Shown piece by piece: positions 25,701 through 34,830 of a stretch of DNA of 64,000 bases. Both the position numbers and the translations under genes were made by a program. Every line of letters begins with the position of its first letter. The first letter of the stretch is position 1. The stretch lies in the IMG/VR virus record IMGVR_UViG_3300044911_002208, positions 1 through 64,000 of that record. One strand, given 5' to 3'. This DNA is from a virus. Under the pieces are notes generated by a model, which was not told where the DNA came from, did no database searches, and saw only the letters and a program-made list of their open reading frames with translations.

Positions 25701-26730
25701 TGTCTGGATATCTATCCCATCCACCATCCGCCTTGTAGTGCATCCTAATTTGGACGCGAGGAGTTCCTTCAAGAGTAATCTTTCCAGATCCATTAATTTT
25801 TGGTGTTGAATAATCTTTAGCAGTACCAAGTAGTCTTGGTTGCTTATTACCCCAAGATCCATCATAATTTGCAAATATAAAGCTCTCTTCACCTTTACCG
25901 AATAATTTAAATTTACCGTAAAGATTAACGGTAATATCTTCAGTAATAAGACCCCAATCTTCTGCTTCAGAGTCCCATCTTTGAATATCTTGACCTTCAG
26001 TTATTAATCCAAAGTCTTCTGTTCTAGAAAGAGCTTCAGTAATAAATCCATAATCATCACTATTAAGATCAAGTTTAGAAGAGTCATTGTAATCATAAGT
26101 TATAGATTCATCTGCCGTTCCTTCAATATCAAATACTCTATCTCCTTCATAGAATACTGGATAAGTAACAGCACTTCCTTGAATTTTCAACAAAAAGACA
26201 GACTCTGGAGAAGAAAATCCCACAGAATCTGTCGCTTTGACGCGAGGGAAGTTGACAATGCCATTACCAGCAGAAGCCAACGTAGCCCTAACAGTAGCAG
26301 CACCTTCAATATCAAAGACTCTATTAACAGGATTAAATATTACTTCAGTTGCTGCCCTACCAAACAGAGCAAATTGAACTCCCCCAACACTAACTCGGAT
26401 TAAACGAGAATCTGCAAAATCGACAAATTTAATTTCCCCATAAGGAGATCTTGTAGTATTAACTTCTAACGTACCATAATCTTGTATTTGATACCATAAT
26501 TCAATGGTAGCGGTTATTTCTCCGTAATCTTCATCTTCAGTTATTGCATCAGATATACTTCCATAGTCCCATACATCATAGGTAACTATAGAATCTTTAT
26601 TATAATCGAAAGATGTTTTTTCTTCGCTATATGTAGATACAAAATATCCTGGATATGACCCTAGTAAATCGCCATCATATCCGTCTGTAATATTTAAAGT
26701 GGCAGAAGATGTGTAGGAGTATACTGCCAT
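22750..26730 (-). CDS. Giant repeat-rich virion protein (fibre/adhesin)
   Basis: 1326 residues. The N-terminal third repeats DYGxIT/DYGFITE blocks (EDYGEITATIE, DDYGFLTPD). The C-terminal two thirds alternate two unit types: GSGSLFGFSSTTEAT and ELFRFSGSAVEKNTENYVG, at roughly 20-40 residue spacing. At DNA level some units are nearly identical (81-bp repeats below). Cyanophage structural proteins of this kind are known, but the role is not; the repeats suggest a long rod. An AATAAATA box lies 38 bases upstream. Confidence 0.7.
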   Translation of the reverse strand: MAVYSYTSSATLNITDGYDGDLLGSYPGYFVSTYSEEKTSFDYNKDSIVTYDVWDYGSISDAITEDEDYGEITATIELWYQIQDYGTLEVNTTRSPYGEIKFVDFADSRLIRVSVGGVQFALFGRAATEVIFNPVNRVFDIEGAATVRATLASAGNGIVNFPRVKATDSVGFSSPESVFLLKIQGSAVTYPVFYEGDRVFDIEGTADESITYDYNDSSKLDLNSDDYGFITEALSRTEDFGLITEGQDIQRWDSEAEDWGLITEDITVNLYGKFKLFGKGEESFIFANYDGSWGNKQPRLLGTAKDYSTPKINGSGKITLEGTPRVQIRMHYKADGGWDRYPDRFRGGSLFGFSSATQTSTFTESPTGKLFSVQSTTTFSAVRDEVGISDEDILVRGNANYIVIFNEVDRVLTFSNIEDNSRVYSYNETSIVNVEGIDYGFVSESPTLFEDYQNITGDAYYPWEIDDYGFLTPDRPLFPYGVARIISTTADSQTKIHIGDGLTSINGNAKVYVLPKHNGSGFIRIAGELIEKNTENYVGSGSLFGFSSTSESTAVVEESKELFKFIGNAVEKNTENYVGSGLFSTLGGSAESYGPNPEEQGELFTFSGSAVERNAESYVGSGSLFSISGHAERVTYHYNESSIVDIESYDYGFITETPLFESSCDTISDYSSELISTYADEIVSEFGCVDVGDDYGLVGDQTIYPWQRDDYGFIIPDAPRRPYGKFEFISGTTDAQTKVYIGSGSLFGFSSTTEATVVQAESKGLFRISGNAAESTTPATEIGSGSIFTFVSFTETATYNPPESTELFKISGEAYVLIAPDYPGSGTITVSGEARIYVLPKHNGSGFVHIFGNAAESTTPQTEVGSGSIFTFVSFTETAVFNPKESTELFKITGSAVEKSSPGPDGSGTIELNGSANTIFRLKVTETGRQPIKLIGAATQSRTPAPHIGSGSLFGFSSTTEATSNAETSKELFRFSGSAVEKNTENYVGRVLANIEGTATTIFRLRVTETGRQPIRIIGNVVEKNVENYVGSGSLFGFSSTTEATSNAETSKELFRFSGSATEFVVYNPPEVGEFIKLTGTSVEKNTESYRGSGSLFGFSSTTEATSNAETSKELFRFSGKGEESIAPAPHVGSGSIFTFVSATETRSVSEVSTELFRFSGTSIEKNTENYVGRGSLFGFSSTTEATGSNPPESTILFRFSGKGNESITPAPHVGSGSIFTFVSFTETRAVSEKSEELFRITGSAVESNTEAYKGTGLITSIGSKSTTIFRVRVISNGSLLRINGKLRESFAYGLYNGYDEIQINGNSQDRKIKAEPKKPPRIYVI
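23378..23458. repeat. 81-bp direct repeat, copy 1 of 3
   Basis: Inside the giant repeat protein; identical to 23561-23641 and one base different from 23807-23887. The length is 27 codons, so recombination between copies keeps the frame. Confidence 0.85.
23561..23641. repeat. 81-bp direct repeat, copy 2 of 3
   Basis: Middle copy of the in-frame 81-base repeat of the giant virion protein, encoding the SLFGFSSTTEATSNAET module. Confidence 0.85.
23807..23887. repeat. 81-bp direct repeat, copy 3 of 3
   Basis: Third copy, with one base change (ccga instead of ccaa), in the same frame as the others. Confidence 0.85.
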
Positions 26731-26766
26731 TTAATTCTACAATCTTAAATTGTAGATCTATATGTT

Positions 26767-26997
26767 TTATTTATTGTAAATTCCACGGGGGAATAATTGA
26801 CCAGTTTGAGGTCTTCTTCCAGTTAATGTACCAGGACGAGAATTATCAATGATCATTCCTGATATATTCCCCATTGGAATTGTCCCATTTGTTGTTGTAA
26901 CAGATAAAGCAACACCAACTATATTAGAATAAATTGTCTCTGTTGATGCAATTCCAACTCTTGCTGTTGTTACTGATGCAAAAGTAAAATTAGCCAT
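26767..26997 (-). CDS. Small virion-associated protein
   Basis: 76 residues from the ATG at 26997 (ATGA overlap with the upstream gene). The first part, FTFASVTTARVGIASTETIYSN, is beta-rich, and the end, RPGTLTGRRPQTGQLFPRGIYNK, is basic with Gly and Pro. It sits between two large structural genes and is probably a virion component. No family recognised. Confidence 0.6.
   Translation of the reverse strand: MANFTFASVTTARVGIASTETIYSNIVGVALSVTTTNGTIPMGNISGMIIDNSRPGTLTGRRPQTGQLFPRGIYNK
26768..26775 (-). promoter_or_regulatory. Late-type box AATAAATA
   Basis: One-base variant of TATAAATA on the minus strand, 38 bases before the giant repeat gene and overlapping the end of the 76-residue gene. 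Confidence 0.35.
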
Positions 26998-28931
26998 CAA
27001 ACAGTCCTCGCACAGAATAAAATTCCACGAGTCACTGTTGTTTGATTATAAGATCCAGTAATTACAGTATAAACTTCACTTGGACTTATTGTAATTGTAT
27101 CTCCCTGTTGAATATTTGCATTTGCAGCATTATAGTAAAATTGAATTAAAACAAAATCATCTGGTAAATAGTATGGAATAGGAAGAAGGCATCCACTAAT
27201 CGGCAATCCTTTTATAACAGCATTAAAGTTTGCATCTGGAGACACTCTTTCATTTCCACTATCAGTATTTGGATATCCACCACCATAAGTAAGAACAGAA
27301 TCATTAGACCTATAATACATTCTTGTGGTATACGGAGCCATGTCAAATGGATATGCAGTCGATTCTATAATCCAATCAACATAATTGTCCGAATTAGAAG
27401 AGTATCCCCTATTATCTTGATAAGGAAATTCTGCAGTTCTTTTTGCTCCAGAATTAAGGCTATCTGGATCTTTGGAGCTCAAATAAGTTCTAAACGTTAG
27501 TGTTGGATTTGTTGTATTCCCAGTTGTAGGATAAATCATAGTCATTCCACCAAGAAATACATGATCCAAATCCCAAATATCAGTGGTAAAGTTATGGAAA
27601 AACCAAGTATCAAAAGTATTTGTAGTAAGATGTGTTGATGATAAGTTAGATGCTCTATAAGAAAATACTGCAAACCTAGGGTCAAGGTTAGATTTAAATA
27701 CATTTAAATCCAAATTAAATCCATAATTTGTTCCGTGATTAACAGTTGCCAAACGCATAATCTGGGTCGTCAAAGGGGCATATTCTGCCAATGACATTCC
27801 ATTGTCCCTTATATCACTTATATTATAAGATGGGTAATCTAAATTTGCAGATCCAGCAGCTCTTTTAGGAGATGCTGTTCCACCATGATAATCGGAAGTG
27901 TCGGTATTTGCATTATCACTGTTGCCATAATATTCCCCACCATAATAAGAACTATATCCACTACATGTTACAATATCAAGATACCCAGCAGTATACTCTC
28001 TAAAAATACGATAGGTAGATCCATATCGTTTATTATCTTGTATCTTATGATTTTGAACTGCCCAAGGATAAGTTGTTGATAGATTTTTATCCCAGAAGGT
28101 ATTTGTTGATCCTATTCCAACTAATGTTCTATCACCAGGACTTCCACTCCAAGGTTCAACAATCAATCTACCCAGTTCTGGTCCAAGATTACCACCTACA
28201 GTTCTAAAGGTATATGTTCCTGCTTGTCCAATTTTGGGTCTAAAAACCATAAAATTATTATATGGAGAACCGTTAACATTTTGTCCCGCAACCATTCCAC
28301 GATCTCTATTCAAACTTGAACTACTTGACCCTGGGATGTATGGAATTGGATTTGCAAGACCAGGAGGATATGAACTAGAATAACTATTACCAATACTTAC
28401 AATATCACCCTCTCTTACAGTAATGTGAGTTTGACCCGCTGAAATAACTCCATTTCTATCCGTACCTTTAAATCTATACGTATAATCATTTCCAGTATAA
28501 ACAATATCTGTCGTTGCTATAGAAATATTAGTTCCACCTGTTACTGTTTCATTTACACAAACTTTAAACGATAAGTCTGCTGCACCACTTGAAATTCCAC
28601 CGATGCTATTTCCATCAAGAACAATTAATTCACCACCAGTATATCCAACACCAGGACGATTTACAAGGACATATCTAACACCAACGGTGTCTCTATAAAC
28701 AAAAAAGCTAGCATTTGTTCCAACACCACTTGTAGATTTTTGTCTGACATCATAATAATACTCGGTAACACCAGTATTACCCCCACCCCAAAAACTACTG
28801 AGTCCAACAACTTGACCAGTTTCAGTTCCAGAATGCCAACCTAACCAAGTTAAAGCACTCTCCATCTGACTAATAACATCAGATCTTGCCCAACCTGGAT
28901 TAACTCTAAAAGTATTTGTAGAGATTGCCAT
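26997..28931 (-). CDS. Virion structural protein
   Basis: 644 residues, beta-rich with many aromatic and Ser/Gly residues. Residues about 170-270 (GVISAGQTHITVREGDIVSIGN to YTFRTVGGNLGPELGRLIV) have the spacing of a cupredoxin-like sandwich, though the metal ligands are not clear. The C-terminal part carries VLIQFYYNAANANIQQGDTITI. Placed 6 bases after the 853-residue fibre gene. Likely a fibre or baseplate-periphery protein. Confidence 0.65.
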   Translation of the reverse strand: MAISTNTFRVNPGWARSDVISQMESALTWLGWHSGTETGQVVGLSSFWGGGNTGVTEYYYDVRQKSTSGVGTNASFFVYRDTVGVRYVLVNRPGVGYTGGELIVLDGNSIGGISSGAADLSFKVCVNETVTGGTNISIATTDIVYTGNDYTYRFKGTDRNGVISAGQTHITVREGDIVSIGNSYSSSYPPGLANPIPYIPGSSSSSLNRDRGMVAGQNVNGSPYNNFMVFRPKIGQAGTYTFRTVGGNLGPELGRLIVEPWSGSPGDRTLVGIGSTNTFWDKNLSTTYPWAVQNHKIQDNKRYGSTYRIFREYTAGYLDIVTCSGYSSYYGGEYYGNSDNANTDTSDYHGGTASPKRAAGSANLDYPSYNISDIRDNGMSLAEYAPLTTQIMRLATVNHGTNYGFNLDLNVFKSNLDPRFAVFSYRASNLSSTHLTTNTFDTWFFHNFTTDIWDLDHVFLGGMTMIYPTTGNTTNPTLTFRTYLSSKDPDSLNSGAKRTAEFPYQDNRGYSSNSDNYVDWIIESTAYPFDMAPYTTRMYYRSNDSVLTYGGGYPNTDSGNERVSPDANFNAVIKGLPISGCLLPIPYYLPDDFVLIQFYYNAANANIQQGDTITISPSEVYTVITGSYNQTTVTRGILFCARTV

Positions 28932-28937
28932 TTATCC

Positions 28938-31499
28938 TTATGCCTCCAGTTGAAGAATGGTGAGATTTGCGGTGATTGTTTGCGTCGAACCAGATAAATT
29001 GGTTATAGCAACATAAATTTTATCGGTGACGGGAGTATCCATATTGCCACCCATAACAAAAGGAGTAATTATTTGTTGAGTTGATATTCCAGTAGTTACA
29101 ACCTCAACAATCACTCCACTTCCAGGTGCTGGATCTTCTCCAACACTTCTGGTCACATCGTTCGTTCTAGATGTACTATCAGTATATAGTCTTATCCATC
29201 CTGCGGTAGATAATCCAACTTTCATTAATGAATAAGATTTAAATCCAGTAATATCAGTATTACCAATCCCAAGATTAGGAATTGATGTAGTTACTCCACT
29301 AACTGTTATTCTAGATTGTAGTGAACCACCAGATGATGATACGGTTGCAATACCAGAACTGAATGTAACATCAAGTCCAGTTCCAAAATTGACTGTTACT
29401 GCAGATCCAACATTTACATTATCATCTTCAACTACAATACCAGTTCCAGATGCAGTTACATTTATTAAAGCAGAACCATCAATTGCTGGCAGTGATCCTG
29501 TAAGTTGTGCAGCTGGAAGATTTGTAAGTCCAGAACCAGATCCAGAGAAGGAAGATGCTGTAATAATTCCAGAAGTATTGACACTTGCTGTAGCAATTAA
29601 ACTAGAAGATATTCCCGATGAAGTTGCGTAAGTAGAGATTCCTGCTGAACTAGCATAAGTAGAAATTCCTGATGAAGTTGCATAAGAAGAAGTTGTAGAA
29701 ATCCCAGCAGTAGATGCATAAGTTGCAATACCAGATATATTTGCATAAGTTGCCAATCCATTCCCAGAGACAGTAGCAATGCCAGAGGAAAGAGTAACAT
29801 TTAAGTTAGATCCAAAATTTACTGTTGCTGCAGTTCCTACAAGAACATCATCATCTTTGATTTGAATTCCAGACCCTAGAGCAGTAATTCCAGTTAATAA
29901 AGATCCATCTCCAGAAAATTTAGTAGCATTTAAAGTTCCAGTAGTACTTATACTAACAGCAACAAAACCATTTGCAGCAGTTGCATCATCTTCTCTAAAA
30001 ATTCTAAACTCATTATTGGATGAGTAGTTATCAATACTCCAACGATAAGAGGATGATGGTTGTCCTCTAAAAACAATTCTATTATTGGAACCAGAATCTT
30101 GTTGTATCTGTATTCTACCAGAAACAGTTAATCTATCTGATGGATCGATTGTACCAAATCCAACATTACCATTTGAATTAATATACTGACGAATATTACC
30201 CGCACCATCAGCAATGACTACATTATTTGATGATGTTCTAATATCTAATCCAGTCTGTCCATTATAAGAACCAATGATTACATTATAAGATCCAGTAGTT
30301 AAATTTTGTCCAGCACGATCTCCAAGTCCAATGTTATATTGTCCAGAAGTTACTGCATAATAGGAAAGTTGTCCAATAGCAATATTATGACCAAGACCAC
30401 TATTGTTTAATCCTAATGCCTGATCTCCAATCGCAACGTTTGCAGAACCATAACCACCTGTTAAATCACCAATCTTTATATTTTCCCCACCACTACCAAA
30501 CTTAATTCTAGTTGGAGAACTTATTTCTCCAGTAAGAATAATATTACCAGTAACAGAAACATTACCTTTAACTGTTAATTTTTCTGTTGGTATAGTTGTT
30601 CCAATTCCAACTGCAGATGTTGTTCCAATTCCAGCAGTTCCGCCTTCAAAAAATCCTCCTCCACCACCTGCCAATACAGCAGTTACAATAGCAACATTCC
30701 CTGTTTGCTGAACAATTATATTACCACCAGCAACAATAGATGAGATGCCATCAGTAACGATTCCAGTTACATTAGAAGCATCACCATATAATTTTGTACC
30801 AGTTATAATACCAACAACATTAATATCTGACCCAATACCTAATGGGAATGATACTGATCCACTACTACTGAAAATTCTTATTGATTGTTGATTATCAGGA
30901 GAAAGAATATAACCAGAACTTGACTTAAGACTTTGTGCTGTTAATATTCCAGTAAACTCTGCATCATCAGCAACAAATTTACTGGCAGTAAGAATTCCAA
31001 CATTAAGATTTGGTACTCCTGTTAGATTAGCAGCAACAGTGGCAAATCCAGCAACAGGAGAATAACTCGCTATAGAAGCAGATCCAGATAATGAGGAATA
31101 TGTTGATATTCCAGAAACAGAAGCATAAGTAGCAACGCCAGAAACTACAGCATACGTTGCAATACCAGAAATTGATGAATAAGACGCTACACCAACAACA
31201 TCAGCAAATGCTGCAGTTTGTGCTTGAACAGCAGATCCAGAAGTTGATGCATATGTTGCAACTCCAGCTAAATTAGCATAAGAAACTATTCCTGCAGTAG
31301 CAGCATAAGTAGCAATACCAGAGGTTTGCGAATAAGTTGCGACACCAGCATTTGGTGCATAATCAACATCAACAGTTATTCCAGTACTACCAAATCCAAC
31401 AATAGAGGATGTTAAAGTAAAAACATCCACAGCAATTGAATTGATGACTTGTCGTTGCTGTTCAAACGTTGAATTTATACCTACATTACGTGCTGGCAT
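28938..31499 (-). CDS. Tail fibre protein with Ala/Gly/Tyr repeats
   Basis: 853 residues. The first about 150 residues and about 620-700 are short repeats of GIATYASxSG and GISTYASSAG type. A central part has TEKLTVKGNVSVTGNIILTGEISSP and GGYGSANVAIGDQALGLNNSGLGHNIAIG, the beta-helical pattern of phage fibre shafts and trimerisation regions. The C-terminal 130 residues (GIGNTDITGFKSYSLMKVG) look globular and probably form a tip domain. A typical cyanophage fibre. Confidence 0.8.
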   Translation of the reverse strand: MPARNVGINSTFEQQRQVINSIAVDVFTLTSSIVGFGSTGITVDVDYAPNAGVATYSQTSGIATYAATAGIVSYANLAGVATYASTSGSAVQAQTAAFADVVGVASYSSISGIATYAVVSGVATYASVSGISTYSSLSGSASIASYSPVAGFATVAANLTGVPNLNVGILTASKFVADDAEFTGILTAQSLKSSSGYILSPDNQQSIRIFSSSGSVSFPLGIGSDINVVGIITGTKLYGDASNVTGIVTDGISSIVAGGNIIVQQTGNVAIVTAVLAGGGGGFFEGGTAGIGTTSAVGIGTTIPTEKLTVKGNVSVTGNIILTGEISSPTRIKFGSGGENIKIGDLTGGYGSANVAIGDQALGLNNSGLGHNIAIGQLSYYAVTSGQYNIGLGDRAGQNLTTGSYNVIIGSYNGQTGLDIRTSSNNVVIADGAGNIRQYINSNGNVGFGTIDPSDRLTVSGRIQIQQDSGSNNRIVFRGQPSSSYRWSIDNYSSNNEFRIFREDDATAANGFVAVSISTTGTLNATKFSGDGSLLTGITALGSGIQIKDDDVLVGTAATVNFGSNLNVTLSSGIATVSGNGLATYANISGIATYASTAGISTTSSYATSSGISTYASSAGISTYATSSGISSSLIATASVNTSGIITASSFSGSGSGLTNLPAAQLTGSLPAIDGSALINVTASGTGIVVEDDNVNVGSAVTVNFGTGLDVTFSSGIATVSSSGGSLQSRITVSGVTTSIPNLGIGNTDITGFKSYSLMKVGLSTAGWIRLYTDSTSRTNDVTRSVGEDPAPGSGVIVEVVTTGISTQQIITPFVMGGNMDTPVTDKIYVAITNLSGSTQTITANLTILQLEA

Positions 31500-31521
31500 A
31501 GTATTCCCTTATCTCCGATAA

Positions 31522-31557
31522 AAAAATAGGAGGGATCGCTTTGGCAATCCCCCCATA
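31522..31557 (-). terminator. Hairpin terminator
   Basis: GGGGGGATTGC/GCGATCCCTCC stem with small loop followed by TATTTTTTT on the minus strand, after the 459-residue gene and before the 853-residue fibre gene. Confidence 0.75.
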
Positions 31558-31580
31558 ACAAAGATATCAAGCAGTGTAAA

Positions 31581-32960
31581 TCAGTCGAGGCTGATATTCA
31601 GAGTAACCTTGATTTGGTCACCGTTGTTCTGAATGTTGTAAGGACCGTTTGTGAATCTTTCTGCGAAGAAGATGCTGCTATAAAGAGTAGCACTTCCAAT
31701 ACCAGATAGGGCAGGAACAGTTCTAAAGGTATTAGTATTTGGAGTCTCAAAGATTGTATAAGTTGCGGATGTTGTAGTTGTGTTTGCAGCACCAGCAGCA
31801 ATATAAATTACATCACCAGGAACTAATCCATGATCAGTAGCAGTAACTTGACTGAAGTTAAAGTAAACGATGTTACCAGTCGCAGACTGAATGTTGTTAT
31901 CGAGTTCATTACTCAGATATACAATACCAGTTTTTTCATCAATACCAGTGACAACAGTTCCAGCAGGAATAGCGTCAGTTTCTCCAGCAAGGAATCCATG
32001 GGTAACACCCATACCTACACAGAGATCTTCAGTAACATTTCTGTAGAATGTTGTAACACCGCTTACAGATCCTGTATTTTTCTTACTAAGAACAATAGTT
32101 GTAGTATTCATGATACCAACAACTGTTGCACCAGAAGCAATACCTACACCAATAACTCTTTGGCTAGTAGTAATGCCAGCATTGCTGGATACAGTAATTG
32201 TAAATTCTGATCCGATACCAGTTGCAGTTGGTTCAGACTTGAATGGGAACAGAGTTACATAAGATTGACCAATTGTTCCACTAGTTTGTGCTTTAGATAC
32301 AGTAGAACCAATACCAACTGAAGCGGCATGAAGAACACCGTTTAAAGCAACAGGCATGTTATTTGCCCTTACCAGATAATAACCATAGCAGTTATTAGCA
32401 GCAGATGTAAAGGTAAAGGTCTGCTCAGTATAAGAAGCAGTTGTTGTTCCTCTACCAAACTCTAGTGCTTGGTTGCTGAATGTAGATGCGTTCTTAACAG
32501 TAAGGACAATTACGTTACCGTCAATTGCAGCAACAGTTGCATTAGAACCTACACCACCACCAGATACATAATGACCAACAGCAATATTGGTTGTTGAAGA
32601 TACGGTAATGGTATATTCGTTGATGTTACCACTTCCAGTTGGAGTTGCAATTGGGGTAACAATTGTTCTTACATTCCACTGACTACCATTCAGAAGAATA
32701 CCGTATTGTCTTGAATAATCTTCGTCGTTTCTATTATTAATTACTAAAGGATATCCAGTGCTTGCTGCGGTTCCATAACCAACAGATCCAGATGCGTCAT
32801 ATGGTTCATAATACTTCAATTGAGTTGGAACATCACTCTCAGCTGGAGTGGTGTTGCTAGTAAAAAGCTTCAGAATTAAATTCTTTGGAATATTGCGATT
32901 GCTATTTACCAGATATCTCAATGACTGTAATTCACCACTGTCTGATACTAATAAAGCCAT
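31581..32960 (-). CDS. Virion structural protein
   Basis: 459 residues. The N-terminal domain (SDSGELQSLRYLVNSNRNIPKNLILKLFTSNTTP) is shared with structural proteins of many T4-like cyanophages. Later parts repeat a two-strand unit, VSSTTNIAVGHYVSGGGVGSNATVAAI and VSSNAGITTSQRVIGVGIASGATVVGI, each about 35 residues. A TATAAATA box lies 37 bases upstream and a strong terminator lies downstream, so it can be transcribed alone. Confidence 0.7.
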   Translation of the reverse strand: MALLVSDSGELQSLRYLVNSNRNIPKNLILKLFTSNTTPAESDVPTQLKYYEPYDASGSVGYGTAASTGYPLVINNRNDEDYSRQYGILLNGSQWNVRTIVTPIATPTGSGNINEYTITVSSTTNIAVGHYVSGGGVGSNATVAAIDGNVIVLTVKNASTFSNQALEFGRGTTTASYTEQTFTFTSAANNCYGYYLVRANNMPVALNGVLHAASVGIGSTVSKAQTSGTIGQSYVTLFPFKSEPTATGIGSEFTITVSSNAGITTSQRVIGVGIASGATVVGIMNTTTIVLSKKNTGSVSGVTTFYRNVTEDLCVGMGVTHGFLAGETDAIPAGTVVTGIDEKTGIVYLSNELDNNIQSATGNIVYFNFSQVTATDHGLVPGDVIYIAAGAANTTTTSATYTIFETPNTNTFRTVPALSGIGSATLYSSIFFAERFTNGPYNIQNNGDQIKVTLNISLD

Positions 32961-32996
32961 TTGAAAGGTCTCCGTTACAGTTATCCGTTATGTTTT

Positions 32997-33004
32997 TATT
33001 TATA
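32997..33004 (-). promoter_or_regulatory. Late promoter TATAAATA
   Basis: Perfect late box 37 bases before the 459-residue structural gene. Confidence 0.75.
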
Positions 33005-33021
33005 AGATTTTAATAATTGTA

Positions 33022-33732
33022 TCAAAGTAAAAGTCTAAGAAATAGAGAACATTTTTTAATTCCAGAACAAGATACAACACTAAAGTCTAAAATGTCTCCT
33101 GCAGTAATTATTGTGTTCCAAGTTGTAAGATCTTCATCTCTATTTTTAAGTTGATTACTTAATCTTGGATATTCAGATCCAACAATAGAGGTAAGATTAT
33201 CTGGGAAGGTGTCATATCTATCTTTTTGGATATCAATGACTATTGATCCTACATTCTCAGAAACTAAAACCCAGGATTCTATTCTTCCAGTTACATCAAT
33301 ACCAAGTTGTCCTTTAGATCCTGCTGAAATATCTTCAGATCCACTATCAAGAACAAAATTAATAGTTCTTGTAAGATCTGCGGTGGTTGCCATCGCAACC
33401 CCAAAAAATACATCTCCATTAGATGGAGGTATAGTAAAATGAATATTACTACCAGATATTTGATAATCTACACCAGGATTTAAAACAATATCATTAATAG
33501 AAATAATTAATTGTTGTTCATTTAAAGGGGAATATGGTTCACCATTGACAGTTAATGGAAATGTTTGAGAAGTTCCATTAAAAGATGCTGATATATTATC
33601 TAGAAGAAGATTACTATACTGTGTTGATTTTGATGGTATTTCATAATTGACTCCAAGATTATATCGTTGTAATCCTGGATCAATCGTAACATCATATAAA
33701 CCATCATCAACCGTTACTATAAAATCAGACAT
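33022..33732 (-). CDS. Virion structural protein
   Basis: 236 residues. The central SFNGTSQTFPLTVNGEPYSPLNEQQLIISINDIVLNPGVDY module with FTIPPSNGDVFFG is a known small beta domain of cyanophage fibre and neck proteins. The C-terminus contains IVDIQKD- and NTIITAGDIL-like segments seen in galactose-binding-like phage domains. It overlaps the upstream 111-residue gene by one base. Confidence 0.65.
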   Translation of the reverse strand: MSDFIVTVDDGLYDVTIDPGLQRYNLGVNYEIPSKSTQYSNLLLDNISASFNGTSQTFPLTVNGEPYSPLNEQQLIISINDIVLNPGVDYQISGSNIHFTIPPSNGDVFFGVAMATTADLTRTINFVLDSGSEDISAGSKGQLGIDVTGRIESWVLVSENVGSIVIDIQKDRYDTFPDNLTSIVGSEYPRLSNQLKNRDEDLTTWNTIITAGDILDFSVVSCSGIKKCSLFLRLLL

Positions 33733-34067
33733 TAGAAGCTAACTCCTGGAGATACTAATGCCATCCCATAAACTACTTTTGTCTTTTTGCCATTAGATGA
33801 TTCAATAAAAATATCATACACATATCTTCCCTCAGTCAAAGTTGCCGTGACAGCATCTGACATTTCTAAAGATATTCTTCCATTAATCCTATCAACAAAA
33901 GTAAGAATAAAAGGATACGTAGTTGTTGATGTATGATGCTTTCTCAAATTACTAGAAGCAGTATATCCCAAAAGATTTAATGGTGTGCCATCTTTATTTC
34001 TAACAGTCAAATTTATCTGAAAATCTGCACCCTGTTCAATAGTAAGATTTAAGGGTATTGCTGCCAT
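33732..34067 (-). CDS. Small virion structural protein
   Basis: 111 residues. IEQGADFQINLTVRNKDGTPLNLLGYTASSNLRK followed by GRISLEMSDAVTATLTEGRYVYDIFIE is an Ig-like sandwich resembling the N-terminal domain of BppU-type baseplate proteins found in many phages. First gene of its unit, with a TATAAATA box 25 bases upstream. Confidence 0.65.
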   Translation of the reverse strand: MAAIPLNLTIEQGADFQINLTVRNKDGTPLNLLGYTASSNLRKHHTSTTTYPFILTFVDRINGRISLEMSDAVTATLTEGRYVYDIFIESSNGKKTKVVYGMALVSPGVSF

Positions 34068-34091
34068 TATACTTCTTCTAAGGGTTTCAAA

Positions 34092-34099
34092 TATTTATA
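34092..34099 (-). promoter_or_regulatory. Late promoter TATAAATA
   Basis: Perfect late box 25 bases before the 111-residue structural gene. Confidence 0.75.
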
Positions 34100-34161
34100 G
34101 TATTGTAGCTAGCTATATTTATTCAACCCTAACAAAGGTATTTTAGCGATATTCGGGGGTA

Positions 34162-34190
34162 GTGTCAAATTTGAATTTATACTGTATAAT
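34162..34190 (+). promoter_or_regulatory. Sigma70-type promoter for the sulfotransferase
   Basis: GTGTCA, 17 bases, TATAAT on the plus strand; the predicted start lies about 17 bases before the ATG at 34214, with AGGA as ribosome site. Confidence 0.65.
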
Positions 34191-34213
34191 AAGGTCAATG
34201 GTAGGAAATAAAA

Positions 34214-34828
34214 ATGACTTTATTTGTAAAAGAGGATATCAAAGCATTTCACATTCATATTCCCAGAACTGGTGGAAGATATATTAAAGAAGTTTTATCT
34301 AATAATGGATACAATCTTTATCACACAGATTATGATCAATCAATCTACGGGATTAGCATTATGCATTTACATTATCCATTATATGAAATGTTAGAAGACG
34401 TTGAAAATGCTAAACAATTTGCAATTGTTAGAAATCCTTTTACCAGATTCGCTTCCGCCGCACATTGCATGATCAATGAATGGTATTCCGATATGGAAGA
34501 TCAGGTTATTTCTTCTTTAGAAACTGAAGGTGGATTAAAGCATTTTATTGAATATCATGCCATTACCAAAAGATATAATTCAAATTGGATGAGATCACAA
34601 AATGAATTTCTAAGCGATAAAACATTAATCTATAAATTTGAGGATGGATTAACAAAGAATTTTATTGAATGGTTTAATCAACAATTTAATGATAATGTAG
34701 AAGTAAGAGAATATTCATATTATGGAGATCCTGCAGAATTACAAGAAAATAAATTAAAAACAAATGCAAAAATAGAATCTTTAGTAAAAGAATATTATGC
34801 TCAAGATTATGAAATTTTAGGATATTAA
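34214..34828 (+). CDS. Sulfotransferase family protein
   Basis: 204 residues. HIPRTGGRYIKEVL near residue 15 is the 5'-phosphosulfate loop and VRNPFTRFASA near residue 73 the 3'-phosphate motif of PAPS-dependent sulfotransferases. It is a lone plus-strand gene with its own early-type promoter between late structural genes, which suggests a recently gained moron. Substrate unknown; sulfation of a glycan or surface sugar is one option. It ends 3 bases from the convergent gene. Confidence 0.8.
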   Translation: MTLFVKEDIKAFHIHIPRTGGRYIKEVLSNNGYNLYHTDYDQSIYGISIMHLHYPLYEMLEDVENAKQFAIVRNPFTRFASAAHCMINEWYSDMEDQVISSLETEGGLKHFIEYHAITKRYNSNWMRSQNEFLSDKTLIYKFEDGLTKNFIEWFNQQFNDNVEVREYSYYGDPAELQENKLKTNAKIESLVKEYYAQDYEILGY

Positions 34829-34830
34829 TA

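Noticed and set aside
22791-25892. Several Leu-rich minus-strand frames within the giant repeat gene
   Set aside because: Leu/Val-rich shadows in another frame of the repeats; no ribosome sites and no independent repeats.
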